The notes under the pieces are model-generated. The model was given only the letters and a program-made list of their open reading frames with translations. It was not told where the DNA came from and did not search any database. From DASUWK01 sp036378435 (GTDB taxonomy: Bacteria > Chloroflexota > Dormibacteria > Dormibacterales > Dormibacteraceae), in assembly GCA_036378435.1 (NCBI GenBank), contig DASUWK010000058.1, positions 75,740 through 139,739 on the forward strand: a stretch of DNA of 64,000 nucleotides. The letters run 5' to 3'. Position 1 is the stretch's first letter. The number at the start of each line of letters is the position of its first letter. The position numbers and the translations under genes are program-made. Of the stretch, positions 8,684 through 17,460 are shown piece by piece.

Positions 8684-9229
8684 GTGCCGCGATTGATCTT
8701 GCTGGTGGGTACCGCCCTGCTGGTCTTCGGTGTGGTGCTGGGCGGCGTGCAGGCCGTGCAGCGGCACCAGGCCAGCGTCGAGGCCCAGCAGGTGTCCCAG
8801 TACACGGCCGGCGTACTGCCCCAGGCTCGGCAGGCCGGCCAGCTGGTGGCCCAGACGATCGTGCCGGCGATCGACGGCTACGGCGCCGGGTTGGTGCAGC
8901 CCGCCACCCTCGCCCAGGCGGCGGCGGTCTGGCAGCAGTTTTTCGTCAAGACCCGCGCCGGCTTCGCGCGGGTGGCGCACCCTGACGCCCTGGCTCCGGT
9001 CGCGGCCGGCTTCGACCGGGCGCTGATGGAGTACGCCAAGGCGGTCGCGTACTTCGAGCAGGTTCAGACGGTGCAGGCCGCACCCGCGGTGCGAGCAGGG
9101 AGTCTCGAGGCGAAACGCGCCGACGCCGACTACGCCGCGGCCGCCAACCGGCTGGCCTGCCTGCGCCTGTCGCTCGGCCTGCCGGCGCTGCCGGAGTTCG
9201 CCCGCAGCGGGGCCTGTCCCTCGACCTGA
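8684..9229 (+). CDS. Hypothetical exported protein
   Basis: 181 residues from GTG 8684, which begins right before a hydrophobic helix (LILLVGTALLVFGVVLGGV) acting as signal anchor. The remainder is Ala/Gln-rich, predicted mostly helical and outside the membrane, with one C-terminal CLRL and one GACPST cysteine. No family is recognised. It ends 9 bases from the convergent VOC gene. A reading frame that extends upstream to 8432 lies antisense to the EVE gene and is not believed. Confidence 0.6.
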   Translation: MPRLILLVGTALLVFGVVLGGVQAVQRHQASVEAQQVSQYTAGVLPQARQAGQLVAQTIVPAIDGYGAGLVQPATLAQAAAVWQQFFVKTRAGFARVAHPDALAPVAAGFDRALMEYAKAVAYFEQVQTVQAAPAVRAGSLEAKRADADYAAAANRLACLRLSLGLPALPEFARSGACPST

Positions 9230-9238
9230 GCCGCTGAG

Positions 9239-9643
9239 CTAGAGGTCGAGCTTGCGCGCGCGCTCGGGCTGCTTGACGTAGTCGGTGATCCCGAACACGT
9301 TGCCCCAGGGGTCCGCGAACTCGACCACCCAGCCGGTGTTGATCTCGCGTTCCTCGCCGAGCGGCTCGAGCCCCGCCTCGATCAGCTGAGCGGCCGCGGT
9401 CCGCGCGTCCGGGACCTCGAGCCAGAAGCGCGGCGCCGCCGGGTCGGCTGCGCGCTCCTCGATCTCCTGCACCCGGACCAGCAGCCCCGGCTCCTCGCCG
9501 CCCAAGCGGAAGCCGATCAGGCCCACCTGCTCGAACTCGAACTTGACCGGCAGTCCCAGCTTGCCGCCGTAGAAGTCGCGCGCGAGGTGATAGTCGCCGA
9601 CCGCCAGCAGCACGTTGTCAATGCCGAGCACCGTGAGTGTCAT
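9239..9643 (-). CDS. VOC (glyoxalase/bleomycin resistance-like) protein
   Basis: 134 residues, one VOC module made of two beta-alpha-beta-beta-beta units. The first starts LGIDNVLLAVGDYHLARDFY and the second FWLEVPDARTAAAQLIEAG, ending FADPWGNVFGI, where the acidic metal ligand normally lies. These proteins bind a divalent metal and act as isomerases, dioxygenases or drug-binding proteins; the substrate is unknown. The start ATG overlaps the stop of the DinB gene (ATGA), so the two are translated together. Confidence 0.85.
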   Translation of the reverse strand: MTLTVLGIDNVLLAVGDYHLARDFYGGKLGLPVKFEFEQVGLIGFRLGGEEPGLLVRVQEIEERAADPAAPRFWLEVPDARTAAAQLIEAGLEPLGEEREINTGWVVEFADPWGNVFGITDYVKQPERARKLDL

Positions 9644-10122
9644 GCGATCGGAAGCAATGCGGTGAGGTTGCGCAGCTGGGTCAGGTGACCGAGCTCGTGG
9701 CGCAAGCCCTGACGGCAGTACTCGACCAGCGTGACGTCACCGACCGGCTTGTCCCAGCTCTCGGCCGGCAGCCCGCGCAGGAGGTCGACCGCGCGGCGCC
9801 GGTGCCGCTGCCAGTCCTCCAGCTGCGCGGCCACCGCGTGGCCGGCGAGCGCCGCGCCGGCGGCGGGTTCGGTGTCGAGGCTGATGGCGGTCACCGTCGC
9901 GTCCAGGCCGCCGCCGGTGAGCGCCAGGTGCTGGGCCACCTCGGCGGCCGTCGGAAAGGCCGGGCCGTGGCGGTAGCCGAGCTGGCCGTCCGTGAGCCCG
10001 CTGACGAGGTCGGAGACACGTTCGGGCACGGAGAGCAGCAGCATCACGATGTCGGCCGGCTCCATCTCGGCGGGCGGCGCCGCCGCGATCGGCTCCAGCT
10101 CTTCCTCGACCTCCTCGCCCAC
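9640..10122 (-). CDS. DinB-family protein
   Basis: 160 residues, predicted four-helix bundle. Metal-ligand-like histidines are visible: AEVAQHLALTGGG in the second helix and RHELGHLTQLRNL in the last. This is the DinB/mycothiol-dependent enzyme (YfiT-type) pattern. Members include thiol-S-transferases and uncharacterised damage-inducible proteins. It is coupled by a 4-base overlap to the VOC gene downstream, a common pairing in detoxification operons (inference). Confidence 0.78.
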   Translation of the reverse strand: MGEEVEEELEPIAAAPPAEMEPADIVMLLLSVPERVSDLVSGLTDGQLGYRHGPAFPTAAEVAQHLALTGGGLDATVTAISLDTEPAAGAALAGHAVAAQLEDWQRHRRRAVDLLRGLPAESWDKPVGDVTLVEYCRQGLRHELGHLTQLRNLTALLPIA

Positions 10123-10142
10123 GCGCCCATACTGGCAGACGC

Positions 10143-10343
10143 ATGGCCGTTCAAGCAGAGCAGCTGACCTGCGACCGCTGCGGCACGGAGCTCCAGCTCG
10201 GCGCCTCCTACTGCGATCGCTGCGGTACGCGCACGCGGCGGGCGCGGGCCAACGTGAGGCTGGCGATCCGAGTCGAGGTGCTGCTGCTCGCGCTCATGTG
10301 CGCGCTGATCTTCGCCTTCGCCTTCATCTACATCAAGAGCTAG
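10143..10343 (+). CDS. Small zinc-ribbon membrane protein
   Basis: 66 residues. The N-terminus is a zinc ribbon, CDRCGTEL...YCDRCGTRTRR (two CxxC pairs about 13 residues apart). It is followed by a basic stretch and one C-terminal TM (VLLLALMCALIFAFAFIYI). No function is assigned to such proteins. It is short but has good coding character, and a strong GC-rich hairpin follows its stop. Confidence 0.65.
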   Translation: MAVQAEQLTCDRCGTELQLGASYCDRCGTRTRRARANVRLAIRVEVLLLALMCALIFAFAFIYIKS

Positions 10344-10356
10344 CCCCCCCGCAATC

Positions 10357-10378
10357 GGCCCGCGGCCGGCCGCGGGCC
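10357..10378 (+). terminator. GC-rich perfect palindrome, probable terminator
   Basis: A perfect 22-base palindrome (11-base arms centred on CGGCCG) lies 13 bases after the small zinc-ribbon gene, followed by CCTAAT. There is no T-run, so termination would be intrinsic but weak or bidirectional. A second GC-rich inverted stretch lies at about 10402-10422, next to the stop of the minus-strand AAA ATPase. Confidence 0.45.
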
Positions 10379-10421
10379 CTAATGGAGGTCCCGATAGGGG
10401 CTCGGGGCCGGCCGCCGGCCC

Positions 10422-11822
10422 CTACCGCCGGAAGATCGCCTTGCCTTCGAGCTCGTCCTTGTTCAGGCGCTTGGACAGGTGCAGACCCTCGAGGATGAAC
10501 TCCAGCGTCGAGGCCCGTGCCTCCGGCCGGTCCGGCAGCCCAACCTTGGCGAGGGCAGAGGCCAGCTCTTTCGGCGGGACGACCTTGTCGTAGCCCGCCG
10601 CCGGCATCGCCTCACCGACCTCCATCATCTCGCCGTCCTCGAACCGCGAGACGAGCGGCTCGAACTGCGACGGTGAGAAGTAGCGGCCGAAGACGGCACT
10701 GATCGCCGCCCGCTGGATCCGGCCCAACACCTGCTCCTCCTTGCCCTCGTCGAGCGCCTCGATCTCGACGCGGCCTGAGGTGGACGCGACCAGGAACGCC
10801 AGGTCGGAGATGCGGGGCACGGCCAGCGTCTCGCCGAGCCGGACAGCGCGGCGGATCGCGTTGGAGGCGAGGTTTTCGTAGTTGCCGATGGACATGCGGA
10901 CCGACACGCCCGACGCCTGCGAGATGTGCGGCGAGCGACGGGCCAGCTGCGTGATCTCGGCCACGATCTCCTTCATGAAGGCAGGCACGATCACATCGAC
11001 GTCGGACGCGTGGGCGGCGCTCTCGCCCTCCATGATCGCGACCTCTTCGAGCGCGGTCAGGGGATAGTGCGTGCGGACCTGCGAGCCGAAGCGGTCCTTC
11101 AGCGGGGTGATGATCCGGCCGCGCGAGGTGTAGTCCTCGGGGTTGGCCGAGGCGACGACCATCAGGTCCAGCGGCAGGCGGACGCGGTAGCCGCGGATCT
11201 GGACGTCCTTCTCTTCCATGATGTTCAGCAGGCCGACCTGGATTCGCTCGGCCAGGTCCGGCAGCTCGTTGAGACCGAAAACGCCGCGGTTGGTGCGCGG
11301 CACCAGGCCGTAGTGGATGGTCAGCTCGTCGGCCAGGTAGCGTCCCTCGGCCACCTTGATCGGGTCGACCTCGCCGATGAGGTCGGCGATCGAGATGTCG
11401 GGCGTCGCGAGCTTCTCGCCATAGCGGCGCTCGCGCGGGAGCCAGGCGACCTCCAGCTCGTCGCCGTGCTCGGCGACCAGGTCGCGGCAGCGCTTGCAGA
11501 TCGGGTCGTAAGGGTGGTCGTTGATCTCGCAGCCGGCGACCACCGGCACGACCTCGTCCAGCAGGTTGATCAGCGAGCGCATCAGCCGGCTCTTGGCCTG
11601 CCCGCGCTCGCCGAGAAGGATCACATCGTGCCCCGAGATGATCGCGTTGGCGATCTGGGGGATGACCGTCTCGTCGTAGCCGACGATGCCCGGGAAGAGG
11701 ACCTCGCGGGTGCGCATTCGCTGCAGCAGGTTGCGGCGCAGCTCCTGCTTGACCGTCTCCCGTCGATGGCCGGATTCACGAAGCTGACCGAGGGTGCTGG
11801 GCTGCGACATCGGGCTGAGCAT
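10422..11822 (-). CDS. MoxR/magnesium-chelatase ChlI-like AAA+ ATPase
   Basis: 466 residues. The AAA+ core includes Walker A LLGERGQAKSRL, Walker B GVFGLNELPDL, sensor 1 VVASANPEDYTSRGRI and the arginine finger region PLKDRFG. The C-terminal lid is followed by about 130 residues resembling sigma-54-activator/ChlI-like proteins of Chloroflexota and Actinobacteriota. An insertion near residues 95-110 holds CEINDHPYDPICKRCRDL, a possible metal-binding CxxC. MoxR ATPases usually help von Willebrand factor-A proteins assemble; no VWA gene is adjacent here. An internal ATG at 11810 is an alternative start. The gene is divergent from the GDPD gene. Confidence 0.88.
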   Translation of the reverse strand: MLSPMSQPSTLGQLRESGHRRETVKQELRRNLLQRMRTREVLFPGIVGYDETVIPQIANAIISGHDVILLGERGQAKSRLMRSLINLLDEVVPVVAGCEINDHPYDPICKRCRDLVAEHGDELEVAWLPRERRYGEKLATPDISIADLIGEVDPIKVAEGRYLADELTIHYGLVPRTNRGVFGLNELPDLAERIQVGLLNIMEEKDVQIRGYRVRLPLDLMVVASANPEDYTSRGRIITPLKDRFGSQVRTHYPLTALEEVAIMEGESAAHASDVDVIVPAFMKEIVAEITQLARRSPHISQASGVSVRMSIGNYENLASNAIRRAVRLGETLAVPRISDLAFLVASTSGRVEIEALDEGKEEQVLGRIQRAAISAVFGRYFSPSQFEPLVSRFEDGEMMEVGEAMPAAGYDKVVPPKELASALAKVGLPDRPEARASTLEFILEGLHLSKRLNKDELEGKAIFRR

Positions 11823-11836
11823 AGACTCACGCCGAG

Positions 11837-12610
11837 TTGACGCCCCGCCCCACGCTCGCCGACCGCTATCGAGATGCGCGCGAGAGCGGCCGGATACTGG
11901 TCGGCGGCCATCGCGGGAACCCTGACGAGCACCCCGAGAACACCCTCCGGTCGTACGAATCGGCCATCGAGCTCGGCGTCGACCTCGTCGAATGCGACGT
12001 CCACCTCTCGGCCGACGGCGACCTCATCGTGATCCACGACCACACCGTCGATCGGACCACCGACGGCTCAGGGATGGTGCGCAGCCTGAGCACGGCCGAG
12101 CTGCGCGCTCTCGACGCCGGCGAGGGGGAGAAGCTGCCTCTGCTCGACGAGGTCGCCGAGCTCGTACGTGGCCGGGCCGGCCTCGTGGTCGAGCTGAAGC
12201 AGGCGCCGCTGCCCTATCCCGGCCTCGAGGAGGCCGTGGTCGACCGCCTGCGCCGGCTGGAGATGCTGGACGACGCGTGCGTCATCTCTTTCTTCCACCC
12301 GTCGGCCAAACGCGTCAAAGAGCTGGAGCCGCGCCTGCAGGCGGGGGTTCTCGAGGTCGGCCGGCCCGTCGACCCGGCGGCCCTCCTGCTGCAGTCGGGC
12401 GCGGACGTGTACTCGCCCCACTGGTCGGGCGCCGACGCGGACCTGGTGGCGCAGGTCCACGGCGCGGGCGGCTACGTCGGAGTCTGGACCGTGGACGACG
12501 AGGTCGCGCTCGGCTGGACGGCGATGGTGCGCCCCGATTCGGTCTTCACCAACAAGCCGCGCCAGATGCTGCCCTTGATTACAGGATTACAACAAGCCCA
12601 GACGCGGTAG
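11837..12610 (+). CDS. Glycerophosphodiester phosphodiesterase
   Basis: 257 residues, start TTG. The TIM-barrel GDPD family is clear: GGHRGNPDEHPENTL with the catalytic His-Arg pair, VECDVHLSADG, and IVIHDHTVDRTT with the second catalytic histidine. It hydrolyses glycerophosphodiesters to sn-glycerol-3-phosphate and an alcohol. No signal peptide is seen, so it acts in the cytoplasm. The gene ends 12 bases before an ABC exporter, likely cotranscribed. Confidence 0.92.
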   Translation: MTPRPTLADRYRDARESGRILVGGHRGNPDEHPENTLRSYESAIELGVDLVECDVHLSADGDLIVIHDHTVDRTTDGSGMVRSLSTAELRALDAGEGEKLPLLDEVAELVRGRAGLVVELKQAPLPYPGLEEAVVDRLRRLEMLDDACVISFFHPSAKRVKELEPRLQAGVLEVGRPVDPAALLLQSGADVYSPHWSGADADLVAQVHGAGGYVGVWTVDDEVALGWTAMVRPDSVFTNKPRQMLPLITGLQQAQTR

Positions 12611-12622
12611 TAAGAACAGCAC

Positions 12623-14431
12623 ATGTACTGGCACGGCGGACGCATCGACTGGGGTGATCGGTCCCAGGTCAAGGTCGAGTGGCCTCTGTTCCGCCGGGCC
12701 CTGGGTTACTTCAAGCCGCACTGGAAGGTCGCGATCGGCGTCATCGCCTGCATCGCCTTCGGGTCGGTGGTCTCGCTGGCACCGGCCTGGTCGATCCAGC
12801 AGCTGATCCAGCACGCGTTCACGAACTTCAGCTACGGGCTGATCGTGTTCCTGGTGGCCGTGAGCCTCCTCGGCACCGCTCTCGACTCGCTGTCCGGCGT
12901 CCTCCAGTCCTACTTGCGGGCTCAGATCTCGCAGGGGATCATGTACGACCTGCGGCACGAGCTCTTCGGCCGCATGCTGAAGCAGTCGGTCTCGTTCTTC
13001 ACGCGCAGCCGGACCGGCGACGTGATGTCGCGGCTGTCGAACGACGTGAGCGGCATCCAGGACGTGGTGTCGGGAACGGTCTTCGACGCGATCTCCAACA
13101 TCGGGATGTTCACCGCCGCCGTCATCTACATGGCGGTCCAGAGCTGGCAGCTCACCCTGGTGGCGCTGGCCGTGGTGCCGCTCTTCGCCCTGCCCACCCG
13201 TCGCGTCGGAACCCGCACGTTCCTGGCGCGGAAGGACACCCAGGCGCAGCTCTCCAAGGTGACCGCCTTCATGCAGGAGACCATTGGGATCTCCGGCGTG
13301 CTGCTCGTGAAGGCGTTCGGCAAGGAACGCTCGGAGATGGCCCGCTTCCGCGGTTTGACCGACGAGCTGCGAAGGCTCGAGATCCGGCAGACGATGGTCG
13401 GCCGCTGGTTCTTCATGATCATGCGGCTGCTCGGGTCAGGCGGCCCAGCGGTGATCTTCCTGGCCGGGTTCTGGCTGGTCAAGGTGCACCTCGCGAGCCC
13501 CGCCGTGGTCCTCACCTTCGGCACCGTGCTGCTCGGCCGCCTCTACGGCCCGGTCTCGACGTTCGCCGGGCTGCAAGTGAACGTGATCGGCTCGCTGGCG
13601 CTGTTCCAGCGCATCTTCGAATACATCGACCTGCCCTTCGAGGTCGACGAGAAGCCCGACGCCAAACCGCTGGAGCCGGGCGGCGGCCGCGTCACCTTCG
13701 AGGGCGTGACGTTCAGCTACCGCGCTGACGCCCCTCCCGCGCTCGAGAACGTCGCCTTCGAGATCCAGCCCGGACAGCTCGCCGCCCTGGTCGGCCCCAG
13801 CGGCGCCGGCAAGACCACGGTCACCTCGCTGGTCCCGCGCTTCTACGACCCGCAGCAGGGGCGCGTCCTGATCGACGGCCAGGACGTTCGCGACGTCACG
13901 CTGGAGTCGCTCGCGGCCCAGCTCGGCATCGTGTTCCAGGACACCTTCCTCTTCCACGACACGGTCCGCGCGAACCTTCTTTACGCGCGACCGGGGGCGA
14001 CCCAAGACGAGATGGTCGCCGCCGCGCGCGCCGCGAACATCCACGACTTCATCGAGTCGCTGCCCGACGGCTACGAAACCATCGTCGGCGAGCGCGGCCA
14101 TCGCCTGAGCGGCGGCGAGAAGCAGCGGATGGCGATCGCTCGCGTCATCCTGCGCGACCCGCGGATCCTGATCCTCGACGAGGCGACCTCGAACCTCGAC
14201 AGCGAGTCCGAGCACCTGATCCAGGCGGCGCTGCGCCCGCTGATGCAAGACCGGACGTCGATCGTGATCGCGCACCGGCTGTCGACCATCCTGGCGGCGG
14301 ACGTGATTTTGGTCCTCGACGGCGGCAAGCTCGTCGAACAGGGCACGCACTTCGAGCTGCTGCAGCGCGGCGGGCTCTACGCAAAGCTCTACGAGCGGCA
14401 GTTCGCCGCCGCAGAGCGCGCGGTCGTATAA
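12623..14431 (+). CDS. ABC exporter, fused membrane and ATPase domains (MsbA/ABCB type)
   Basis: 602 residues in the normal half-transporter layout. A six-TM domain (about 30-325) is followed by an NBD with Walker A GPSGAGKTT (about residue 391), Q-loop VFQDTFLF, signature RLSGGEKQRMAIAR (about 495), Walker B ILILDEATSNLD and H-loop IVIAHRLST. It functions as a homodimer, or as a heterodimer with a partner not seen here. Possible substrates are lipids, peptides or drugs. ATG 12623 is preceded by AAGAAC rather than a strong Shine-Dalgarno sequence. Confidence 0.93.
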   Translation: MYWHGGRIDWGDRSQVKVEWPLFRRALGYFKPHWKVAIGVIACIAFGSVVSLAPAWSIQQLIQHAFTNFSYGLIVFLVAVSLLGTALDSLSGVLQSYLRAQISQGIMYDLRHELFGRMLKQSVSFFTRSRTGDVMSRLSNDVSGIQDVVSGTVFDAISNIGMFTAAVIYMAVQSWQLTLVALAVVPLFALPTRRVGTRTFLARKDTQAQLSKVTAFMQETIGISGVLLVKAFGKERSEMARFRGLTDELRRLEIRQTMVGRWFFMIMRLLGSGGPAVIFLAGFWLVKVHLASPAVVLTFGTVLLGRLYGPVSTFAGLQVNVIGSLALFQRIFEYIDLPFEVDEKPDAKPLEPGGGRVTFEGVTFSYRADAPPALENVAFEIQPGQLAALVGPSGAGKTTVTSLVPRFYDPQQGRVLIDGQDVRDVTLESLAAQLGIVFQDTFLFHDTVRANLLYARPGATQDEMVAAARAANIHDFIESLPDGYETIVGERGHRLSGGEKQRMAIARVILRDPRILILDEATSNLDSESEHLIQAALRPLMQDRTSIVIAHRLSTILAADVILVLDGGKLVEQGTHFELLQRGGLYAKLYERQFAAAERAVV

Positions 14432-14465
14432 GAAATCCGACCTCCGCGCGTCACTTAATAGAGGG

Positions 14466-14975
14466 ATGCGTCAGCTGCTGGTCGTCGAGTTCATCGCGCT
14501 CGACGGCATTCTCGAAGACACCGTCGCCGGATTGGGCCTGGACGCCCAGCGCACGACGACCGCGTATCTCTTCGGCCGCCGCACGTACGAGCAGGCGGCG
14601 AGCTACTGGATGGCTCATCCCGAGGACGCCGGCATGGCCGAGCACCTCGCGGAGACGCCGAAATACGTGATCAGCAAGAGCCTCAGCTGGCCCAAGTGGC
14701 CCAACACCCAGGTCCTCGGCGGCGGGGTCACCGCCGCCGTCAACTCGCTGAAAGCGCGAGGCGAGGGCAACGTCGTGGTGCTCGGCAGCGCGCAGCTTGT
14801 GCGCGAGCTCGTGGCCGAGAACCTGGTGGACGCCTATCGCATCTACGTCAGTCCCGTGCTGCTCGGCGCCGGGCGCCGCCTCTTCGACGACGTGCGCACG
14901 GAACGCGACCTGCGGCTGGTCGACTGCCGGCCGGCGGGCGGGGGCCTCGTGGTCCTGAACTACTCCGCGCGCTGA
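14466..14975 (+). CDS. Dihydrofolate reductase / RibD C-terminal-like reductase
   Basis: 169 residues. The start ATG is preceded by AGAGGG. MRQLLVVEFIALDGIL, LFGRRTYEQAASYW, KYVISKSL and VVLGSAQLVREL...YRIYVSPVLLGAGRRLF are hallmark stretches of the RibD_C/YyaP-YwjB family. These are NADPH-dependent reductases of DHFR fold that are mostly not true DHFRs. It stands alone, convergent with hemH and separated by only six bases. Confidence 0.85.
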   Translation: MRQLLVVEFIALDGILEDTVAGLGLDAQRTTTAYLFGRRTYEQAASYWMAHPEDAGMAEHLAETPKYVISKSLSWPKWPNTQVLGGGVTAAVNSLKARGEGNVVVLGSAQLVRELVAENLVDAYRIYVSPVLLGAGRRLFDDVRTERDLRLVDCRPAGGGLVVLNYSAR

Positions 14976-14981
14976 GAGGGC

Positions 14982-15863
14982 CTAGGTCCGGGACGGCTCC
15001 GGCAGCGCGCTCTGCACCACCGCGGCCAGCGCCTCGATGAACTCGGGCCGGTCGTTGAACATCTCGGTGCGGCGGAACTCGACGCCGTGCTCGCGGCAGA
15101 AGCCCGCCGTCTCGACGTCGAGGTCGTAGAGGATCTCGAGATGGTCGGCGACGAAACCGATCGGGCAGACGAGGACTGAGCGGGCGCCCGAGCGCTCGAT
15201 CGACTCCAGCAGGTCGGGCCCCAGCCACGGCTCCCCGGTGTGGCTCGCCGACTGGTAGGCGAACTCCCACGGGATATCGAGATCCGCGGCGGCCAGCTCC
15301 GACGACCGCAGCAGCTGATCCTGGTACATGTCGCCCTCGGCGAGGATCCGGGCGGGCAGCGAGTGCGCCGTGAAGAACAGGCGCTCGGGCGTGAAGTCGC
15401 GCAGGGCCTCGCGCAGCCGCAGCTGGACGGCGGCGATGAAAGCCGGGTGGTCGTGAAAGCCAGGGACGAAGATCAGGTCGCCGTCCCAGGCCTGGCGCAG
15501 GCCGGCCTCGTACGAGCCCAGGCTCATGCGCGCGTAGTGCGGCGCGAGCGGCACTCCGACCAGGCGCTCGACGCCGGTGGCCGCGGCCTCGCGGGCGCCG
15601 CCGCCGATGAACGGCTCTGAATGCTTGAACCCGACGAACGCCGGCAGGCCCAGCCGCCGGCCGAGGGCGTCGGCCTGATTGCGGGTTATCTCCGCCAGGG
15701 GCGAGGCGCCGCCGATGGCCTGGTAGCGCGAGACCAGCTTCGCGAGCGCCTCGGGCGAGGGGGCGCGCCCACCCCGGATGTGGGTGAAGTACGCCTCGAT
15801 CCCCGCCTCGTCGCCGGGGCTGCCGTAAGCCATGCAGAGAAGGCCGGTCTTCACCTCAGGCAT
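14982..15863 (-). CDS. hemH: Ferrochelatase (protoporphyrin/coproporphyrin ferrochelatase)
   Basis: About 293 residues from ATG near 15863 (MPEVKTGLLCMAYGSP). The chelatase fold is clear: FTHIRGGRAPSPE, YQAIGGASPLAEITR, LAPHYARMSLGSYEAG, the catalytic histidine in LFFTAHSLPARIL and the glutamate-containing VCPIGFVADHLEILYDLD. It inserts Fe(II) into porphyrin. Its start overlaps the hemE stop by about 8 bases, so hemE-hemH form one unit. Whether it works on coproporphyrin III or protoporphyrin IX cannot be told, and no oxidase gene is adjacent. A frame extending upstream to 15938 is antisense-like noise. Confidence 0.93.
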   Translation of the reverse strand: MPEVKTGLLCMAYGSPGDEAGIEAYFTHIRGGRAPSPEALAKLVSRYQAIGGASPLAEITRNQADALGRRLGLPAFVGFKHSEPFIGGGAREAAATGVERLVGVPLAPHYARMSLGSYEAGLRQAWDGDLIFVPGFHDHPAFIAAVQLRLREALRDFTPERLFFTAHSLPARILAEGDMYQDQLLRSSELAAADLDIPWEFAYQSASHTGEPWLGPDLLESIERSGARSVLVCPIGFVADHLEILYDLDVETAGFCREHGVEFRRTEMFNDRPEFIEALAAVVQSALPEPSRT

Positions 15864-16902
15864 TGACCGGGGTCCATTCGCCCACGGTCTGCACGAGCAG
15901 CTGAAGGTTCTCGAGCGGTGACTCCGGCAGCACGCCATGGCCGAGGTTGAAGACGTGCCCCGGGCGCCCGCCCGCCTCTCTCAGGACCTGGCGAGCGCGT
16001 TCGCTGACCAGCGCCGGAGGCCCCAGCACCACCGCTGGATCGAGGTTGCCCTGCACGCCAAGCTCGTGACCGACGCGCCGCCAGCCTTCGTCGAGCCGCA
16101 CTCGCCAGTCGAGCGACACCACGTCGCAGCCGGAGCCGGCGATCGCCTCGAGCAGGCCCGCAGTCCCCGTGCCGAAGTGGATGCGCGGGACGCCCAGGGA
16201 CGCGGTCTCCTCAAAGATCAGGCGCGTGTGCGGCAGCACGCGCTCGGTGTAGTCGAGCGGCGCCAGCGCGCCGACCCAGCTGTCGAACAGTTGGAGCGCC
16301 TGCGCCCCGGCCTGCACCTGCGCGCGCAGGTACGCGACCTGCGTCCGGGCGAGCTTGTCCAGCAGGGCGTGAAAGGCGCCGGGCTGGCTGTGCATGAACT
16401 GCTTGGTCAGCTTGAAGTCGCGCGTCGGCCGCCCCTCGATGAGATAGCTCGCGAGCGTGAAGGGCGCGCCCGCGAAGCAGATCACGGGCACCGGCGACTC
16501 GCGAACGACGATGCGCACTGCCTCCAGCACCTGCGGAACCCCCTCGTCGGCTGCGGGCACGCGCAGCCTGTCGACGTCAGCCGGCGAGCGGATCGGGTTG
16601 GAGATGACGGGCCCGACGTCTTCGACCAGGTCGAAGTCGACGCCCATCGCCCGCAGCGGCAGCATGATGTCGGCGAACATCACCGCCGCATCGACGCCCA
16701 GCCGCCGCACCGGCTGCAGCGTCACCTCGGCGCACAGCTCCGGCTGCGCCACAATGTCGATGAGCTTCCACTTCTCGCGCAGAGCCCGGTACTCGGGCAG
16801 CGACCGGCCAGCCTGGCGCATCAGCCAGATCGGGGTGCGCTCCACCGGCTGGCGGCGGCAGGCGCGCAAAAAGAGCGAATCGGAGCTCATCGGCGTCCCC
16901 AC
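15856..16902 (-). CDS. hemE: Uroporphyrinogen decarboxylase
   Basis: 348 residues, GTG start. The family signatures are present: PIWLMRQAGRSLPEYR near the N-terminus, FADIMLPLRAMGVDFD, GFxGxPFTLA-like CFAGAPFTLASYLIEG and the C-terminal NLGHGVLPESPLEN. It removes the four acetate carboxyls of uroporphyrinogen III to give coproporphyrinogen III. It overlaps hemH downstream. The upstream neighbour is a divergent ECF sigma gene 63 bases away, leaving little space for two promoters. Confidence 0.96.
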   Translation of the reverse strand: MGTPMSSDSLFLRACRRQPVERTPIWLMRQAGRSLPEYRALREKWKLIDIVAQPELCAEVTLQPVRRLGVDAAVMFADIMLPLRAMGVDFDLVEDVGPVISNPIRSPADVDRLRVPAADEGVPQVLEAVRIVVRESPVPVICFAGAPFTLASYLIEGRPTRDFKLTKQFMHSQPGAFHALLDKLARTQVAYLRAQVQAGAQALQLFDSWVGALAPLDYTERVLPHTRLIFEETASLGVPRIHFGTGTAGLLEAIAGSGCDVVSLDWRVRLDEGWRRVGHELGVQGNLDPAVVLGPPALVSERARQVLREAGGRPGHVFNLGHGVLPESPLENLQLLVQTVGEWTPVNA

Positions 16903-16965
16903 GTTACTCAGTCTTGGTGGCAGGCGTTTGCTGGTTGGAGGGCGCAGAACGCATCATCGCTCGCG

Positions 16966-17460
16966 GTGGCGCCGCTCTCCGAGTTTGACCATGTGTACGA
17001 GGAGCTATTCGGGCGGATCTACGGCTACGTCCGCGCCCAGCTGATGCACGACGCTGACGCCGAGGACGTCACGGCCACCGTGTTCATGAACGCCTACCGC
17101 GCATGGCCTCGGTACGAGCCGCAGGCCCAGACGCCCGCCGCGTGGCTGTTCCGCATCGCCCGCAATGCCATCCTGGACTTTCACCGCGGCTCGGGGCGGC
17201 GGGAGCGCCTCGTGCGGGTCGTGGGGCGCGAGCGCGAGGACGTCCCTGACCCGGCGGTCGAAGCCGAGCGGAGCCTCGAGCACCAGCGGTTGCTGGCCGC
17301 GGTCGAGGGGCTGCCCGAAAGGCAGCGGGAGGTCGTGCGCCTGCGTATGGCGGACCTCTCCTTCCTTGAGATCGGAACGCTCATCGACTCCACAGACGAT
17401 GCGGCGAAGATGCTGTACCACCGAGCCCTGCGGGCCCTGAGGGAGATGCTGGCCGAGTGA
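16966..17460 (+). CDS. ECF-family RNA polymerase sigma factor (second)
   Basis: 164 residues from GTG 16966. Region 2 reads FDHVYEELFGRIYGYVRAQL and DAEDVTATVFMNAYRAWPRY. The linker includes AWLFRIARNAILDFHR. Region 4 reads LPERQREVVRLRMADLSFLE, and the following recognition helix STDDAAKMLYHRALRALREM is somewhat degenerate. It overlaps the next gene by 4 bases (GTGA), the standard arrangement with a cognate membrane anti-sigma factor. Longer upstream extension of this frame is antisense to hemE and not believed. Confidence 0.88.
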   Translation: MAPLSEFDHVYEELFGRIYGYVRAQLMHDADAEDVTATVFMNAYRAWPRYEPQAQTPAAWLFRIARNAILDFHRGSGRRERLVRVVGREREDVPDPAVEAERSLEHQRLLAAVEGLPERQREVVRLRMADLSFLEIGTLIDSTDDAAKMLYHRALRALREMLAE